Part shown: positions 52,754-62,649 of the stretch, piece after piece | How positions within the stretch are numbered: the stretch's first letter is position 1 | Layout of the letters: every line of letters begins with the position of its first letter | NCBI RefSeq assembly: GCF_001458775.1 | Contig: NZ_CZPZ01000006.1 | Coordinates: 1-64,000, forward strand | DNA from: Candidatus Nitrospira nitrificans | GTDB lineage: Bacteria > Nitrospirota > Nitrospiria > Nitrospirales > Nitrospiraceae | DNA length: 64,000 nucleotides | Reading direction: 5' to 3' | Translations under genes and position numbers: made by a program | Notes under the pieces: generated by a model | Seen by the model: the letters and a program-made list of their open reading frames with translations, nothing else | Database searches by the model: none | Told to the model about the DNA's origin: nothing

Positions 52754-54196
52754 TCATCGCGGCCGTGGATTGACGGCCGGGGCTGCTAGTTTACTGTGTT
52801 TCATTCCATAAGCCGCGTACACGAGAATCCCAATAACGGTCCATACCACAAAACGGATCCATGTTGCCCAAGGCAAACCAGCCATCAGGTATAGACATGC
52901 CGCGATACTTGCGAGTGGCACGAGCGGCATCAAGGGAAGACGAAAGGGCCTGGGCAGATCCGGTTTTGCGTACCGGAGCACCATGACCCCAAAGCTGACG
53001 AGTATAAAGGCAAAGAAGGTTCCGATGTTGGTCATATCGGCCGCTTCCCCGATCTGGAACAACGCCGCCAGGATCGCGATAGCCGCTCCGGTCAGAATCG
53101 TTGCCCGGTGGGGGGTTCCAAACGTTGGATGAACCTTTGAGAGCCCCGGGCTCAACAGTCTATCACGCGACATGGCAAAGAACACCCGGATTTGTCCCAA
53201 CATCATGACGACCAATACGCTCGTGATACCCGCTACCGCTCCGATGGCCACGATGGCCGCGCCCCATTTAAACCCGACGAGGCTGAGCGCTTCAGCCACC
53301 GGGGCATGAATGTCGATGTGGCTGACGGGAACCAGGCCGGTGAGGACAGCAGCGACGGAAATATAGAGCACGGTGCACACAGCCAGCGAACCAAGGATAC
53401 CCAACGGAACGTCTCGTTGGGGGTTCCGAGCCTCCTCCGCAGCGGTTGAGACGGCATCGAACCCAATATAGGCAAAAAAGATGATGGCCGCCGCCGCGCG
53501 GACCCCCTCAAATCCGTTCGGCATAAAGGGCGTCCAGTTATCGGCACTCACAGAGGGAGCCCCCACGGCGATGAAGAAGAGAACCACCGCAAGTTTCAGC
53601 AGGACGATCATGCCGGCGGCACGGGCACTTTCCTTGATTCCGATCACGAGAATAGCCGTGACCAACAAGACGATGATGGCTGCGGGAAAATTGGCGATAC
53701 TTCCCTCAGGACCCCCCGCCCAATGCGGTGGATTGGTCGCCCAATAGGGCAATTCCAGGCCGGCAAGCTTCAAGAGTTTGTTGAAATAGCCGGACCAGCC
53801 GATAGCAACCGCGACGCACGCCACGCCATATTCCAAAATCAGATTCCACCCTGTGAGCCAGGCAAGAAACTCGCCCAGTGTGGCGTAAGAAAACGTATAG
53901 GCAGACCCGGCGACCGGGATCATCGCTGAAAATTCAGCGTAACACAGCGCGGCTAACGCGCAGGTGATGCCGGAAAGAATGAAGGAGAGCACAATCCCCG
54001 GTCCCGCTCCCGGCCGATGTGCGTCACCGACGATGGCGGTTCCGACCAGGACGAAAATGCCGGTCCCAATAATCGCGCCGATCCCCAGCGCCGTGAGATC
54101 CCACACCGTTAATGTTTTCTTGAGACGATGCTCTGGATGCTCGGCGTCGGCCAGAATTTGATCGATGGGTTTCGTTCGGAGAAGCTGGCTGCTCAC
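52754..54196 (-). CDS. APC-superfamily amino acid permease (cationic amino acid transporter type)
   Basis: GTG 54196, with GGGAGG just upstream, gives 480 residues beginning '[13 protein letters not shown]'; an earlier in-frame start at 54259 is possible. About 12-13 helices, with the APC signature '[20 protein letters not shown]' and '[20 protein letters not shown]'-like unwound helix ('[20 protein letters not shown]'). The family imports amino acids by proton symport or exchange. It is convergent with the Pro-rich hypothetical gene. Confidence 0.85.
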   Translation of the reverse strand: MSSQLLRTKPIDQILADAEHPEHRLKKTLTVWDLTALGIGAIIGTGIFVLVGTAIVGDAHRPGAGPGIVLSFILSGITCALAALCYAEFSAMIPVAGSAYTFSYATLGEFLAWLTGWNLILEYGVACVAVAIGWSGYFNKLLKLAGLELPYWATNPPHWAGGPEGSIANFPAAIIVLLVTAILVIGIKESARAAGMIVLLKLAVVLFFIAVGAPSVSADNWTPFMPNGFEGVRAAAAIIFFAYIGFDAVSTAAEEARNPQRDVPLGILGSLAVCTVLYISVAAVLTGLVPVSHIDIHAPVAEALSLVGFKWGAAIVAIGAVAGITSVLVVMMLGQIRVFFAMSRDRLLSPGLSKVHPTFGTPHRATILTGAAIAILAALFQIGEAADMTNIGTFFAFILVSFGVMVLRYAKPDLPRPFRLPLMPLVPLASIAACLYLMAGLPWATWIRFVVWTVIGILVYAAYGMKHSKLAAPAVNPRPR

Positions 54197-54328
54197 GGTC
54201 CCTCCCAAGCTCAACGTGCCGGAATTCGCGGTGATGGGGTCACGAGGCCGCGGCTCCATCTGAGATCAAAGTATGGCCAGGGGACCACGGAACCAGTCGG
54301 CAGTGGGTGCTGGAACGGTCCTGAGAGA

Positions 54329-55075
54329 TCATGCACGCGTCCGGTGGGCCGCGCGGAGCAGGGCTTCAAACAGCCGCCGATGGACCGCATGCCGCTCGAA
54401 CAAGAATTCGGGGTGCCATTGGATAGCGAGGAGAAATCGATGTGCGGGGGATTCGATCGCTTCGATAATTCCATCGGGGGCCATGGCGCTTGCGCGGAGC
54501 GACGGAGCCACTGTCTTGACCGATTGGTGATGGGAACTATTCACCATGAGCGTTCTCTTTCCGACCACCTTGTTCAAGAGGCTCTTAGGCACCACGGTCA
54601 CGGGGTGAGCGACATGGATCGCCTTCGCTGTTTGACGATGATCCAACGCACCGGGGACTTGCGCGGGAATGTCCTGATACAGGCTTCCTCCGCAGGCGAC
54701 ATTGACCGCCTGCATTCCTCCGCAGATTCCCAACAAAGGAAGATCCCGCTTCCTGGCCTGAAGGACTACCTCCAACTCAAAATCGGCGCGGCGTTCGCTC
54801 ACCAGCGGAAACTTGTAACGCTGTCGCTCGCCATAGAGACTCGGCGGAAGGTCCGGTCCGCTTCCGGTGAGGAGCAGCCCATCGACACCGTCAAGAAGCC
54901 GCCGCCGGGCAGATGGTTCCGCTATGAGAGGAAGGATCAGAGGAATACCGCCGAGTTCTTCAACGGCCCGAATGTAGCGAGCCCGCAAAAAGTAGGTCGG
55001 CTCACGCCCGCCCATATCCTTCCTGTCACCGGCATTAAAGTCTGGGGTCACGCCAATGACAGGCTTCATACTCAA
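54329..55075 (-). CDS. Class I glutamine amidotransferase-like hydrolase (PuuD type)
   Basis: 248 residues. 'PVIGVTPDFN' start, 'GGIPLILPLIAEPS', 'VDGLLLTGSGPDLPPSLYGE', the nucleophile elbow 'LLGICGGMQAVNVACGGSLY' (Cys) and the catalytic His-x-Glu 'AIQWHPEFLFE'. PuuD-type enzymes hydrolyse gamma-glutamyl-gamma-aminobutyrate in putrescine breakdown, though the wider family is broad. It lies upstream of the permease on the same strand (132-base gap), which would suit amine or amino-acid use. Confidence 0.85.
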   Translation of the reverse strand: MSMKPVIGVTPDFNAGDRKDMGGREPTYFLRARYIRAVEELGGIPLILPLIAEPSARRRLLDGVDGLLLTGSGPDLPPSLYGERQRYKFPLVSERRADFELEVVLQARKRDLPLLGICGGMQAVNVACGGSLYQDIPAQVPGALDHRQTAKAIHVAHPVTVVPKSLLNKVVGKRTLMVNSSHHQSVKTVAPSLRASAMAPDGIIEAIESPAHRFLLAIQWHPEFLFERHAVHRRLFEALLRAAHRTRA

Positions 55076-55083
55076 TACGCGGG

Positions 55084-55464
55084 CTAGTTCGTCGGAGCAG
55101 GCATGACGGAGGTTCCCTCATTTTCGGCAGCGACACCGAGGAAACGTACCGGGCGATCGCCGCTGAGATGCTCCGGAGTAATGACGTAGGTGCCGTACAT
55201 GCTGGGGACCCAGATACTTTTCGCCGTTGGCTCACTGAATCCCGAAAACACATAGGCAAGACCGCCGACTATTCCACCCCCGATGGCAAATGCGGCTTTA
55301 AACGGGAAATACAAGATCGTGGCGGCAGCTGAGGCAGCTCCCATGCCGGCCCCGGAAGCCGTCCCTTGCTGTGTATCGGCGGACGACGACTGACTCCAGG
55401 CCGGAGCGACAAGCATCGAACAGTAGGTGATGACAAGAATGAGAACCACGATTGGGAGTCTCAC
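55084..55464 (-). CDS. Exported glycine-zipper-like small protein
   Basis: 126 residues. A signal peptide ('VVLILVITYCSMLVAPAWS') precedes an Ala/Gly-rich segment ('GAGMGAASAAATILYFPFKA', 'AIGGGIVGGLAYVFSG') typical of glycine-zipper envelope proteins, then a polar end ('SMYGTYVITPEHLSGDRPVR'). A decayed copy of the same gene lies at about 58385-58600. Function unknown. Confidence 0.65.
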   Translation of the reverse strand: MRLPIVVLILVITYCSMLVAPAWSQSSSADTQQGTASGAGMGAASAAATILYFPFKAAFAIGGGIVGGLAYVFSGFSEPTAKSIWVPSMYGTYVITPEHLSGDRPVRFLGVAAENEGTSVMPAPTN

Positions 55465-55586
55465 GTGCAGCGCCTCCTTCCTTTTTCACATCCACAACGA
55501 TGGGATGCATGAATGATCATACACGAGTCCTGGCATGCGTTATAACAAATTCGCCGCTGAATGCAACCCCCCTACAGGCCGCGACA

Positions 55587-56057
55587 TCAACAGGAAGACG
55601 GCAACGAACGATCAGGGGCCAGATCCAACTCTCCCAAGATATAGGCGAGAACATAGTCGACGCGATTGCCGGCTTCGCGATCCAATTCGATCGCCAACTC
55701 ATCGGCTTGGATTCGCTGACTTTCTTGGGCCATACCCGCTTGCAGCCTGAGATCCAACTTGCACCAACAAACAGCTTGCGCAAAGCAATCCGCCATGCGT
55801 TCTTGATAGTGAGGACGCTCCTGGGGATCGAGTGCCATCAGACTCTTCGCAAGTCGATCGGCAAGACGCATCTTCTGTTGAAGCCCCGCCAGCTGGTCGG
55901 TGCTCATCTCAACGGAGATCTGAATGCCTGCTTTCCAACTCCGTTTTTTCACGTTGAACACACAGGCCAGCACGTCGGGGCGCCCCTCGACCGGCTCTGG
56001 CCCGAAGAAGAACGTGACTCGATAAGAGGGGACGTCGCGAGTTGATTCCGGAACCAT
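55587..56057 (-). CDS. Conserved hypothetical protein
   Basis: 156 residues from ATG 56057; ATG 56075 is an alternative, and neither has a strong ribosome site. The N-terminal part is beta-rich ('SYRVTFFFGPEPVEG', 'DVLACVFNVKKRSWKAGIQI') and the C-terminal half is helical, with 'LAGLQQKMRLADRLAKSLMA', 'RMADCFAQAVCWCKLDLRLQ' and 'LDREAGNRVDYVLAYILGEL'. No signal peptide. It is divergent from the M24 peptidase, 82 bases away. No family name can be given. Confidence 0.6.
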   Translation of the reverse strand: MVPESTRDVPSYRVTFFFGPEPVEGRPDVLACVFNVKKRSWKAGIQISVEMSTDQLAGLQQKMRLADRLAKSLMALDPQERPHYQERMADCFAQAVCWCKLDLRLQAGMAQESQRIQADELAIELDREAGNRVDYVLAYILGELDLAPDRSLPSSC

Positions 56058-56139
56058 GGAGCGCCATTGTACCATGATTCACACGGCGACCCGGTGCTTG
56101 ATTGACGCCTCTGTACCCCAAGGCTAAGATGGATACCCC

Positions 56140-57342
56140 ATGAGCGACACTGCCCATCACTCACGGATCGTTGCGATCCAAGACGCCCTCGGAGATATGG
56201 ACACCGTTGATGGGTGGCTTTTTTATGACTTTCGCGGCAGCGACCCGCTCGCCTATCGAGTGTTGCTCCTTGATCCGAGCCGGCATGTCACTCGGCGCTG
56301 GTACTATTGGATCCCGACAAGGGGGGAACCGGTCAAACTCCTTCACAGGATTGAACCACATGTGCTGGATGAGTTACCCGGCCAAGTCCGGCAGTACGTC
56401 TCATGGGAACACCAACATACGATACTGGCGTCCCTGCTGCGGGGCCGACAGCGAATCGTCATGCAGTACTCACCGTTCAACGCGGTTCCCTATCTGTCTC
56501 GAGTGGACGCCGGCACCGTCGAGTTGATCAGAAGTTTCGGGCTTGAGGTAATCACCTCAGCCGATCTCGTCCAACGATTCGAGGCAGTGTGGACGGATGC
56601 GCAACTGGAATCCCATCGGTACGCCGTGACGGCGCTCAGAAACATCGTCGATGAGGCCTTCGCCCATGTGGCGTCTTGTGTCACCCACGAACGTCGGATA
56701 TCCGAATATGATCTGCAGCAATTCGTTCTCTCGCGTATTCGCGATGCGGGCATGACGACGTCCAGCGCTCCGATTGCCGCGGTGGATGCCCACAGTGCCG
56801 ATCCCCATTATGGACCGACGGCGTCATGCTCCTCACTCATCACTCGGAACAATTTGGTTCTGATCGACTTATGGGCGAAACAAACGACAACGGGCTCGGT
56901 CTATGGGGATATCACCTGGACAGGCTACACCGGCACAGAAGTGCCGGCAAAACAGCGCATGATCTTTGAACATGTTCGACGCGGACGCGACGCGGCACTG
57001 TCGTTTGTCCACCAGCAGGTGGCTACCGGCCGATTTCCTTGCGGATGGGAAGTTGATGATGTCTGCCGTAATCCGATTCGAGCTGCAGGTTACGGCGACT
57101 TTTTCATTCATCGAACCGGCCACTCGATCGGGGAGGAAGTCCATGGTAATGGAGCCAATATCGACAACCTGGAAACTCAAGACGGTCGTCGACTCCTGCC
57201 GAGAACCTGCTTTTCTATCGAGCCGGGCATCTACCTGCCGGGAGAGTTTGGGATCAGGAGTGAGCTTGATGTCTATATATCGGATCGAGAAGCCGTGGTG
57301 CACGGCCTCCCGCTTCAAACCGAAATTGTGTCTCTTCTCTGA
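56140..57342 (+). CDS. M24-family metallopeptidase (Xaa-Pro aminopeptidase-like)
   Basis: 400 residues. An N-terminal creatinase-like domain (about 1-160) is followed by the pita-bread fold with the metal ligands in sight: Asp in 'NNLVLIDLWAKQTTTG', Asp in 'SVYGDITWTGY', His in 'FFIHRTGHSIGEEVHGNGAN', Glu in 'CFSIEPGIYLPGEFGIRSEL' and the following Glu. It should hydrolyse Xaa-Pro bonds or related amides with two Mn or Co ions. Substrate not determinable. Confidence 0.86.
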   Translation: MSDTAHHSRIVAIQDALGDMDTVDGWLFYDFRGSDPLAYRVLLLDPSRHVTRRWYYWIPTRGEPVKLLHRIEPHVLDELPGQVRQYVSWEHQHTILASLLRGRQRIVMQYSPFNAVPYLSRVDAGTVELIRSFGLEVITSADLVQRFEAVWTDAQLESHRYAVTALRNIVDEAFAHVASCVTHERRISEYDLQQFVLSRIRDAGMTTSSAPIAAVDAHSADPHYGPTASCSSLITRNNLVLIDLWAKQTTTGSVYGDITWTGYTGTEVPAKQRMIFEHVRRGRDAALSFVHQQVATGRFPCGWEVDDVCRNPIRAAGYGDFFIHRTGHSIGEEVHGNGANIDNLETQDGRRLLPRTCFSIEPGIYLPGEFGIRSELDVYISDREAVVHGLPLQTEIVSLL

Positions 57343-57451
57343 CGCTTCCGTTTGATCGTTCCGCTCCAGCCCTTTCTTGACACCATGTCCGAGGGGCGGC
57401 TAGATTCAGTCATCCCGCAAGGACAGTCTCCGGATCACTGCGAGGCCGTGC

Positions 57452-58246
57452 ATGTTCGGCACAATGGGTTTCTCAGAACTCATTCTCATTCTCGTCATCG
57501 TGCTGATCATTTTCGGCGCAGGTCGTCTGCCGCAGATCGGCGAGGGCGTCGGCAAAGCCTTGAAAGGTTTTCGAAAAGAAGTCACCGATGTGCCCCAACC
57601 CGCTTCAGGTCAGGTCGAACAAGAAACCGGGCACCCACAGGCGATTCAGACTCCGACAAACATCGCGGCGACAGTTCCACCACCGGCCACGGGATCATCG
57701 CCGGCAACGACGAGGCCACTAGCTCCCTATGCCCCTGGTCCAGAACTCACGCCCGGCACCACTGCTTCATTGCTCTACAACACAAGCCTTCAGACCCAGC
57801 GACCATCGGCCCCTTCCTCGAATCCAGCCTCGGCATCCGCCGCCGGCCCCGTGCTATCAATGGAGGAGCGGGCCGCAGCCCCCCCTCCGAGAGCTCACGC
57901 GTCGTATCCACCGTTACCGGCTGGTTCCGAGACAAAGCCGGCGGCCAAACGTCCTTCCGCCATTGTGAACAAAGAGGCGGTGGCCCGCGTACAGGCGCAA
58001 CAGGCCGCGCTCAAAGCCACGCAATCAGCAGCGGTATCGCCCGATGACCTTCAGCATTTCGGTGAAGGCCTCGGAGAGGTCGTGCGAACGTTCCGGCAAG
58101 CCGTGACGGATGTCCGCAACAGCGTCGACCCTCAAATGAATACGATTCAGGCCGAACTGGATGCGGCTAAAAAAGAAATTCAACAATCGATGGAAGCCGC
58201 TAAAGAATTACCCCCGCCGCAAGAAGATCCCCGGAAATCTGCGTGA
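57452..58246 (+). CDS. TatA/TatB-like translocase protein with long tail and second amphipathic motif
   Basis: 264 residues, against about 60-170 for usual TatA or TatB. Residues 7-24 form the membrane helix ('FSELILILVIVLIIFGAGRL'), followed by the amphipathic helix 30-47 (GEGVGKALKGFRKEVTDV). A Pro/Ser/Ala-rich linker (about 48-175) leads to a second copy of the motif at 204-221 (GEGLGEVVRTFRQAVTDV; 10 of 18 identical) without any second membrane helix, and then a charged helix. The Tat system exports folded proteins. No tatC lies nearby. Confidence 0.82.
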   Translation: MFGTMGFSELILILVIVLIIFGAGRLPQIGEGVGKALKGFRKEVTDVPQPASGQVEQETGHPQAIQTPTNIAATVPPPATGSSPATTRPLAPYAPGPELTPGTTASLLYNTSLQTQRPSAPSSNPASASAAGPVLSMEERAAAPPPRAHASYPPLPAGSETKPAAKRPSAIVNKEAVARVQAQQAALKATQSAAVSPDDLQHFGEGLGEVVRTFRQAVTDVRNSVDPQMNTIQAELDAAKKEIQQSMEAAKELPPPQEDPRKSA

Positions 58247-58384
58247 CCCTCATCAGAGCCTCCTCCTATTCGGTTGTTCTCATTTGGAGATGACTGATTC
58301 GGGTTTTCGTTTTTTCAGCCGGACCGCGGGTAATCGCGATCGTAGGCGTTACCGGGCTGCCCTTTCGGTCCGTCGCGGATTCAA

Positions 58385-58600
58385 ATACTGTTCGCCGTGG
58401 ACTCACAGAATCCCGACCACACCTAGGCAAGTCCACGGCGATTCTCCCCCGAGAGCGAATGCCGCCTTAGAGGATCGTGGAGACGGCTGCGGTTCGCTGT
58501 ATGTCAGGAGGAGGACTCACTCCAAGCCGGAGGAACCAGCACCGAACAGGTGATGGCCACGATGAGAACCACGAGTGGGGAATCTCACGTGCGCCCCTTC
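58385..58600 (-). pseudogene. Degenerate copy of the glycine-zipper-like gene at 55084
   Basis: Read on the same strand, this stretch repeats much of 55210-55490, including the 'ACTCACAGAATCCCGA' block, the 'GAGAACCACGA-TGGG' block and the upstream 'CTCACGTGCRSCSCCTTCCTTT' segment with the ribosome site. Deletions and frame breaks remove the central Gly-rich part. It is a decayed duplicate. Confidence 0.55.
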
Positions 58601-58608
58601 CTTTCACC

Positions 58609-58920
58609 TCAATTATCACGCTGCAACGTCGTCGTATGACCCTGGTCCGTCACATAAGCTTTGACCATGTCGCCCGGTCTTACCGTGTCCAACTTCGTAC
58701 TCTTGTCGACATGAATCATATGCTCTTTCCCGTCGTTATCTTTAATGTAGTAGTACTCTCCCTTGATATTCATGAGCGTGCCCTTGATCGTATCCTTGGT
58801 CAGACGCTCTTTGATGGTGGGAGTGGCTTCTTTCTCCGCCAGGGAATCTGCGGCGTAGGTCACGCCCAGTCCGAAGCTCAGTAGTCCAACCACACATATG
58901 GATAGTAATCCTGTTTTCAT
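58609..58920 (-). CDS. Small exported protein, unknown function
   Basis: 103 residues; ATG 58920 with GGGAGGCC upstream on the minus strand. Signal peptide 'LLSICVVGLLSFGLGVTYAA', then a small beta-rich domain ('TIKGTLMNIKGEYYYIKDND', 'KEHMIHVDKSTKLDTVRPGD', 'VKAYVTDQGHTTTLQ') resembling an OB-type fold. Probably periplasmic. Confidence 0.65.
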   Translation of the reverse strand: MKTGLLSICVVGLLSFGLGVTYAADSLAEKEATPTIKERLTKDTIKGTLMNIKGEYYYIKDNDGKEHMIHVDKSTKLDTVRPGDMVKAYVTDQGHTTTLQRDN

Positions 58921-59038
58921 ATGGCCTCCCTGTAGGTTTCACGTATCCTCGCATAAGCCAACCGTGTCGGGAGCTGGGAATACACCTTGGGTTGAGGTTC
59001 GCATCTGTGCCGGCAGCGCCACACGAGAAGGCGAGCCT

Positions 59039-59416
59039 TCATTGGGCACACCACGTCGGCGGCTGCGTGAGCGCGTCGCCCGCGACATTCGTAAATTTCG
59101 GCGTGAACAGAAACGAAAAGGGTGGAAAGATCCACCACAGTGTAGTTTCGTCAGATTGGACGATGCGAACCCGGTCGGCGCCCGCCTTTTTCGCTGCCTT
59201 GGTGAACTCCTCCACCGTACCGTCGAGGCTGGCGTCCCCGATTAACGGCAGCACCACCCCAAAATGCAGGGCTACCTTTGTCAAATTGATATGCACTGGC
59301 GCTTCGGAGCCGTCGAAATTATGCAAACCGTTGAAGTTCGGCGCGGTACTGGTTAAGGCGCAGCCTGAGAGGAATAGCCCGCAGAGGAACACTGAGAATT
59401 TCATTGTATGAGGCAT
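59039..59416 (-). CDS. Small putative lipoprotein
   Basis: 125 residues. ATG 59416 is preferred over ATG 59404 because AAGGAG lies eight bases upstream. Lipobox 'VFLCGLFLSGC' near residue 19. The mature part has 'VHINLTKVALHFGVVLPLIG' and 'KAGADRVRIVQSDETTLWWI', probably a small alpha/beta fold. Likely anchored to the inner or outer membrane. Unknown function. Confidence 0.65.
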   Translation of the reverse strand: MPHTMKFSVFLCGLFLSGCALTSTAPNFNGLHNFDGSEAPVHINLTKVALHFGVVLPLIGDASLDGTVEEFTKAAKKAGADRVRIVQSDETTLWWIFPPFSFLFTPKFTNVAGDALTQPPTWCAQ

Positions 59417-60184
59417 ATTGCACTCCTTTCATTTTGAATTATGGTGCCCGTTTTGTCCGAACGGTGGGACTAGCAAAAGCCAGCATGGCGTCGTGACAGA
59501 AAATTTAGTCAATGGCCGTGGTATGAGCGATAAGAACTCAGGCAATAGAACCGAATCGTTGCAGTAATAAGAAGGTGAGCTAGCGCTCCAGGCATACTTC
59601 AGACGATTGAGCGTCAAAACATGCAATTCAGCCGCCGCCGAGGAGCGTTTAGCGGGAGATCAGGTTGTAGCCTTCCTTGGCGATTCGATCCATACGGATG
59701 TGGAGTAGCCCCTCTTCCTTTTCGGAATTGGTAGGTGTCGTTTGCAACTCGTTTACAGGTCTCGGAGTGGATTACGAGATCAGGCAGGCTGAACCGAGAC
59801 TCAAAAGGCCTAATGTCGAGGCGGGCCTATATCAGAGAGGATTGCCGAAGTCATTGAAACAACCGGCAATCCTCCCAATCCTCGCATCGTCAGCAGTCCA
59901 GACTACTTGTTTCGCTTTGTCTCTCCCTATTGATCTCTCCATGGCTATCCATCTCTAGTGCAAAACGCTTCACTGTCGGTCAGCAAGATCTCGGTCGCTG
60001 CCCTGTCGCATTCATCGCGAACGCCGCCGGCTAGGCGAATTCCTAATAGCCAAGTTTGGCAGTCCCTATCATTCTACTCAGGGGATAATAGATTGCAGTG
60101 AAATCGTGAGTCGGCGAGGAAAACCAGGGATAGGATCTTTATGTAACGTTGCATGCAGTTCACATAATCGCAAGGAGTAACCCG
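59417..60184. other. Gene-free stretch
   Basis: About 770 bases without a gene I can support. Short frames at 59429-59626 (minus) and 59677-59958 (plus) have no ribosome site, domain or signal. The region lies among other decayed sequence. Confidence 0.45.
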
Positions 60185-60601
60185 ATGAAACATACATATT
60201 TCAATACGTGTTTGCTATGGACGGGTGTTTGGTTAGCCGCGCCTGTCTTTGCGTCAGCTGCGGGACTGCCGCACACCGGAGAGGGCTGGAGTATAGGAAG
60301 CCCCTTAATCCACAAAGTGCAGTCAACGTACTATGGTTCAACCGGTACACTCCGAGACAGACTAGCCGGGCCCGGGTTTGACGAGCCGAATCCGTCCGAA
60401 AAGAACAAGGAGGTCCGCGAGGAGAAGTCCCAGGATGATCATGGGCTCACTCCATCTCCCGATATCTTTCCTAGCGTCCACGGCCACACGGGGAGAGACC
60501 GGAGTTCCTTAAGCGATCCAAGCGTCAGGGGCTTGAGTGAGATGGATCGTGGTGGATTTGCCCCGACTGGTTCCTATACGGGGACTGAGCGACGACCATA
60601 A
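60185..60601 (+). CDS. Small exported protein, unknown function
   Basis: Start at ATG 60185, with AAGGAG at 60171-60176; 138 residues. Signal peptide 'CLLWTGVWLAAPVFASAAGL'; the mature part is polar, Ser/Gly/Asp-rich and probably disordered ('STYYGSTGTLRDRLAGPGFD', 'SLSDPSVRGLSEMDRGGFA'). No family recognised. Confidence 0.5.
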   Translation: MKHTYFNTCLLWTGVWLAAPVFASAAGLPHTGEGWSIGSPLIHKVQSTYYGSTGTLRDRLAGPGFDEPNPSEKNKEVREEKSQDDHGLTPSPDIFPSVHGHTGRDRSSLSDPSVRGLSEMDRGGFAPTGSYTGTERRP

Positions 60602-60869
60602 AACGACAATTGCATACAGTCTCCCACGTACGCCGCCCGTCCTGGAACTTGAAGGACTTCAATGGCACTTAACAAGTTCGTCAAAGAAGGCATGCTCACA
60701 GAGACCAGAGGGAAAGATCGCTACATGATTTTACCTGGCGAATGAAATCTTCGACATAATGAAAGCTGATCGTGCCACGTCCAGTTGCACCGCTTTCAGA
60801 ATGCCCGCGAGCGGCTGGCTCTTTACACAAGAGAACCGCTTCAATCCACTCAAAAGGAACTGCTGTTTT

Positions 60870-61076
60870 CTAATCTACTCGCGAAAAGCGTGGGACGGAA
60901 ATGCCTCCCTTATCGACGCTCTCCATAAACATGGCAAGCGGTCTTATCCAGAGACCTCGCTCACCATACAATGCCCGGTAAACGACAAACTCTGCCTCAG
61001 TTTCGGAATCCCGGGCGACTCCCAAAACTTCATAGTCCTGGCCTTTATGGTGACGGTAAACCCCTGGTGAGATCAT
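60870..61076 (-). CDS. DUF1653-domain protein
   Basis: 68 residues, a complete DUF1653 domain: 'GVYRHHKGQDYEVLGVARDS', 'EAEFVVYRALYGERGLWIRP', 'MFMESVDKGGISVPRFSRV'. The family is small, widespread and of unknown function. It stands alone amid decayed sequence. Confidence 0.82.
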   Translation of the reverse strand: MISPGVYRHHKGQDYEVLGVARDSETEAEFVVYRALYGERGLWIRPLAMFMESVDKGGISVPRFSRVD

Positions 61077-61382
61077 GATCGCCTGTTCCTCGTCGTGTGG
61101 GCACCTGCAATGCTCACCTGACAGTTACCTGACAATCTAGCCTCGTGTTCCAATAGGCGGCGTCCTAATTCTGCCAATGACAGAGCTGGAATTCTTCTTT
61201 GATGATCATGTCTTTTACTATCAGAACAAATGCCATTTGCGCCACTCCTAATAGTTTCCGCCGACGAGGAACGGTTTCCATAATAGAAAGTTCTGCGCAG
61301 CAGGCCGAACCCTGGCGATGTAGTCCTCCATGATCCCCTCAAGAAATCGGAAGCTTCCCATGTTTTTGTGTGCACAGGGGTT

Positions 61383-61950
61383 CTACCCTGTTTCCACGGA
61401 CACCTGAGTTAAGAGTTTCGCTGTTTGTTGCTGAAACGTCAGCCTCCGCCGCTGCCGGGGATTGTGCCAGCGCTCGATGTAGTCAAAGATATCCGCTCGT
61501 GCCTCGGCCCTGGTCTGATACTGCCGTCGGTTCACGCGCTCGCGTTTGAGCACCCCAAAGAAACTCTCGGCCGCCGCATTATCGGCACAACTGCCGACGG
61601 CGCTCATGCTGCACGTAATGTGATGCGCCGCCAAGAATTGCTGGTACTCGTCTGACGTAAACGGGCAGCCGCGATCGGAATGGAGAATGACCGGCGTCCG
61701 ACCCGGTCGTTGCCACACAGCCGTCAACACCGCCCTGAACCACGAGGTGACAGTCCTGGCGTGGACTCATCGACCAGCCGACGACCACACCGGAATACAA
61801 ATCCAGCACGATGCAGAGATCCAGCCAATGCTCGGCCGTGCGAACGTAGGTGATGTCGGTGACCCATTTGGTACTGAGAGCGGTAGCCGTGAAGTCGCGC
61901 TCCAAATGGTTCTGCGTCCCGGCCGGCGGGAAACCAGAGGCCTTCCGCCG
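61383..61950 (-). mobile_element. IS3-family transposase remnant (frameshifted, N-terminus missing)
   Basis: The minus strand encodes the DDE integrase core in two frames that join near 61737. The first part has 'RDFTATALSTKWVTDITYVR' and 'DLYSGVVVGWSMSPRQ'. The second has 'VILHSDRGCPFTSDEYQQFL', 'GSCADNAAAESFFGVLKRER' and 'RRRLTFQQQT'. All three acidic catalytic positions are represented, but the frameshift and the absent N-terminal region and orfA make it inactive. It seems to abut or interrupt the integrase gene on the plus strand; the exact upper boundary (about 61950) is uncertain. Confidence 0.75.
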
Positions 61951-61961
61951 CCAGGGTCGGC

Positions 61962-62561
61962 ACGGACGTTCGACGACATGATGCAACGCTATCTTGTAGA
62001 ACGCTCGCCCCTCAAAGCGCGCCCAAGAGCGGGATTCGGGACCAATCAGCTCTCAAGCATCTCCTGCCGATGTTTGGCCAGAGGGTGCTTGGCCACATGA
62101 CGCCGAAGATGTTCGCAGAGTACAAGGTCCAACGGCGCCTGGAAGGAGCCGCTCCGGCAACCGTGAACAAGGAGCTCCAGCTGGTGCAGCATGCGTTTAA
62201 TTTGGCGGTTCGCGAATGGGAATGGTGTCGTACCAATCCCATGCATCGGGTTGCCTTAGAGCAAGTCCGGAATGAAGTGGATCGTTGGCTCACGGTTGAG
62301 GAAGAGATGCATCTGATGGCGATCTCGTCGCCCTGGCTTCATGGCATCATCGTGTTCGCGCTCAATACAGGGATGCGCCAAGGTGAAATCCTGAACCTTC
62401 ACTGGGAGCATGTCGATTTTAAGACAGGCAACATGACGCAACGCTATGCGCATCACTCGTCGGAAAGTCTTCGGGCCGGTCTCAGCGTGCTCGAAAAGCC
62501 ATTCCGGATTGGCACAAATTTGACACAAGCAACCAGGATGAGGGAGGCAACGAGGGACTAA
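61962..62561 (+). pseudogene. Tyrosine recombinase (integrase) remnant, frameshifted and internally deleted
   Basis: 'TFDDMMQRYLVERSPLKA' starts in one frame; a shift near 62020 continues with 'RDQSALKHLLPMFGQRVLGH', 'PATVNKELQLVQHAFNLAVR', 'NEVDRWLTVEEEMHLMAISS' and box I 'NTGMRQGEILNLHWEHVDFK'. It then jumps to 'MTQRYAHHSSESLRAG', the end of the protein. The part with box II (HxLRH) and most of the region before the active-site Tyr is deleted. It lies beside the 3' end of tRNA-Lys, the usual integration site for such enzymes. Confidence 0.75.
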
Positions 62562-62573
62562 CTCGTTGATTTA

Positions 62574-62649
62574 TGGTGAGCCGGCTGGGACTCGAACCCA
62601 GGGCCCTCGCCTTAAAAGGGCGATGCTCTACCGACTGAGCTACCGGCTC
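62574..62649 (-). tRNA. tRNA-Lys (anticodon UUU)
   Basis: The minus strand reads GAGCCGG at the 5' end and CCGGCTC-A-CCA at the 3' end, with CCA encoded. D-stem GCTC/GAGC, anticodon stem TCGCC/GGCGA around CTTTTAA, and the T-arm with GGTTCGAGTCC are complete. An integrase remnant abuts its 3' side. Confidence 0.95.

Noticed and set aside
59677-59958. 93-codon plus-strand frame
   Set aside because: No ribosome site and no recognisable motif; it lies in decayed sequence.
60662-60745. 27-codon frame resembling the end of a winged-helix regulator
   Set aside because: It is preceded in frame by a stop at 60650, and the match is too short to support a gene.
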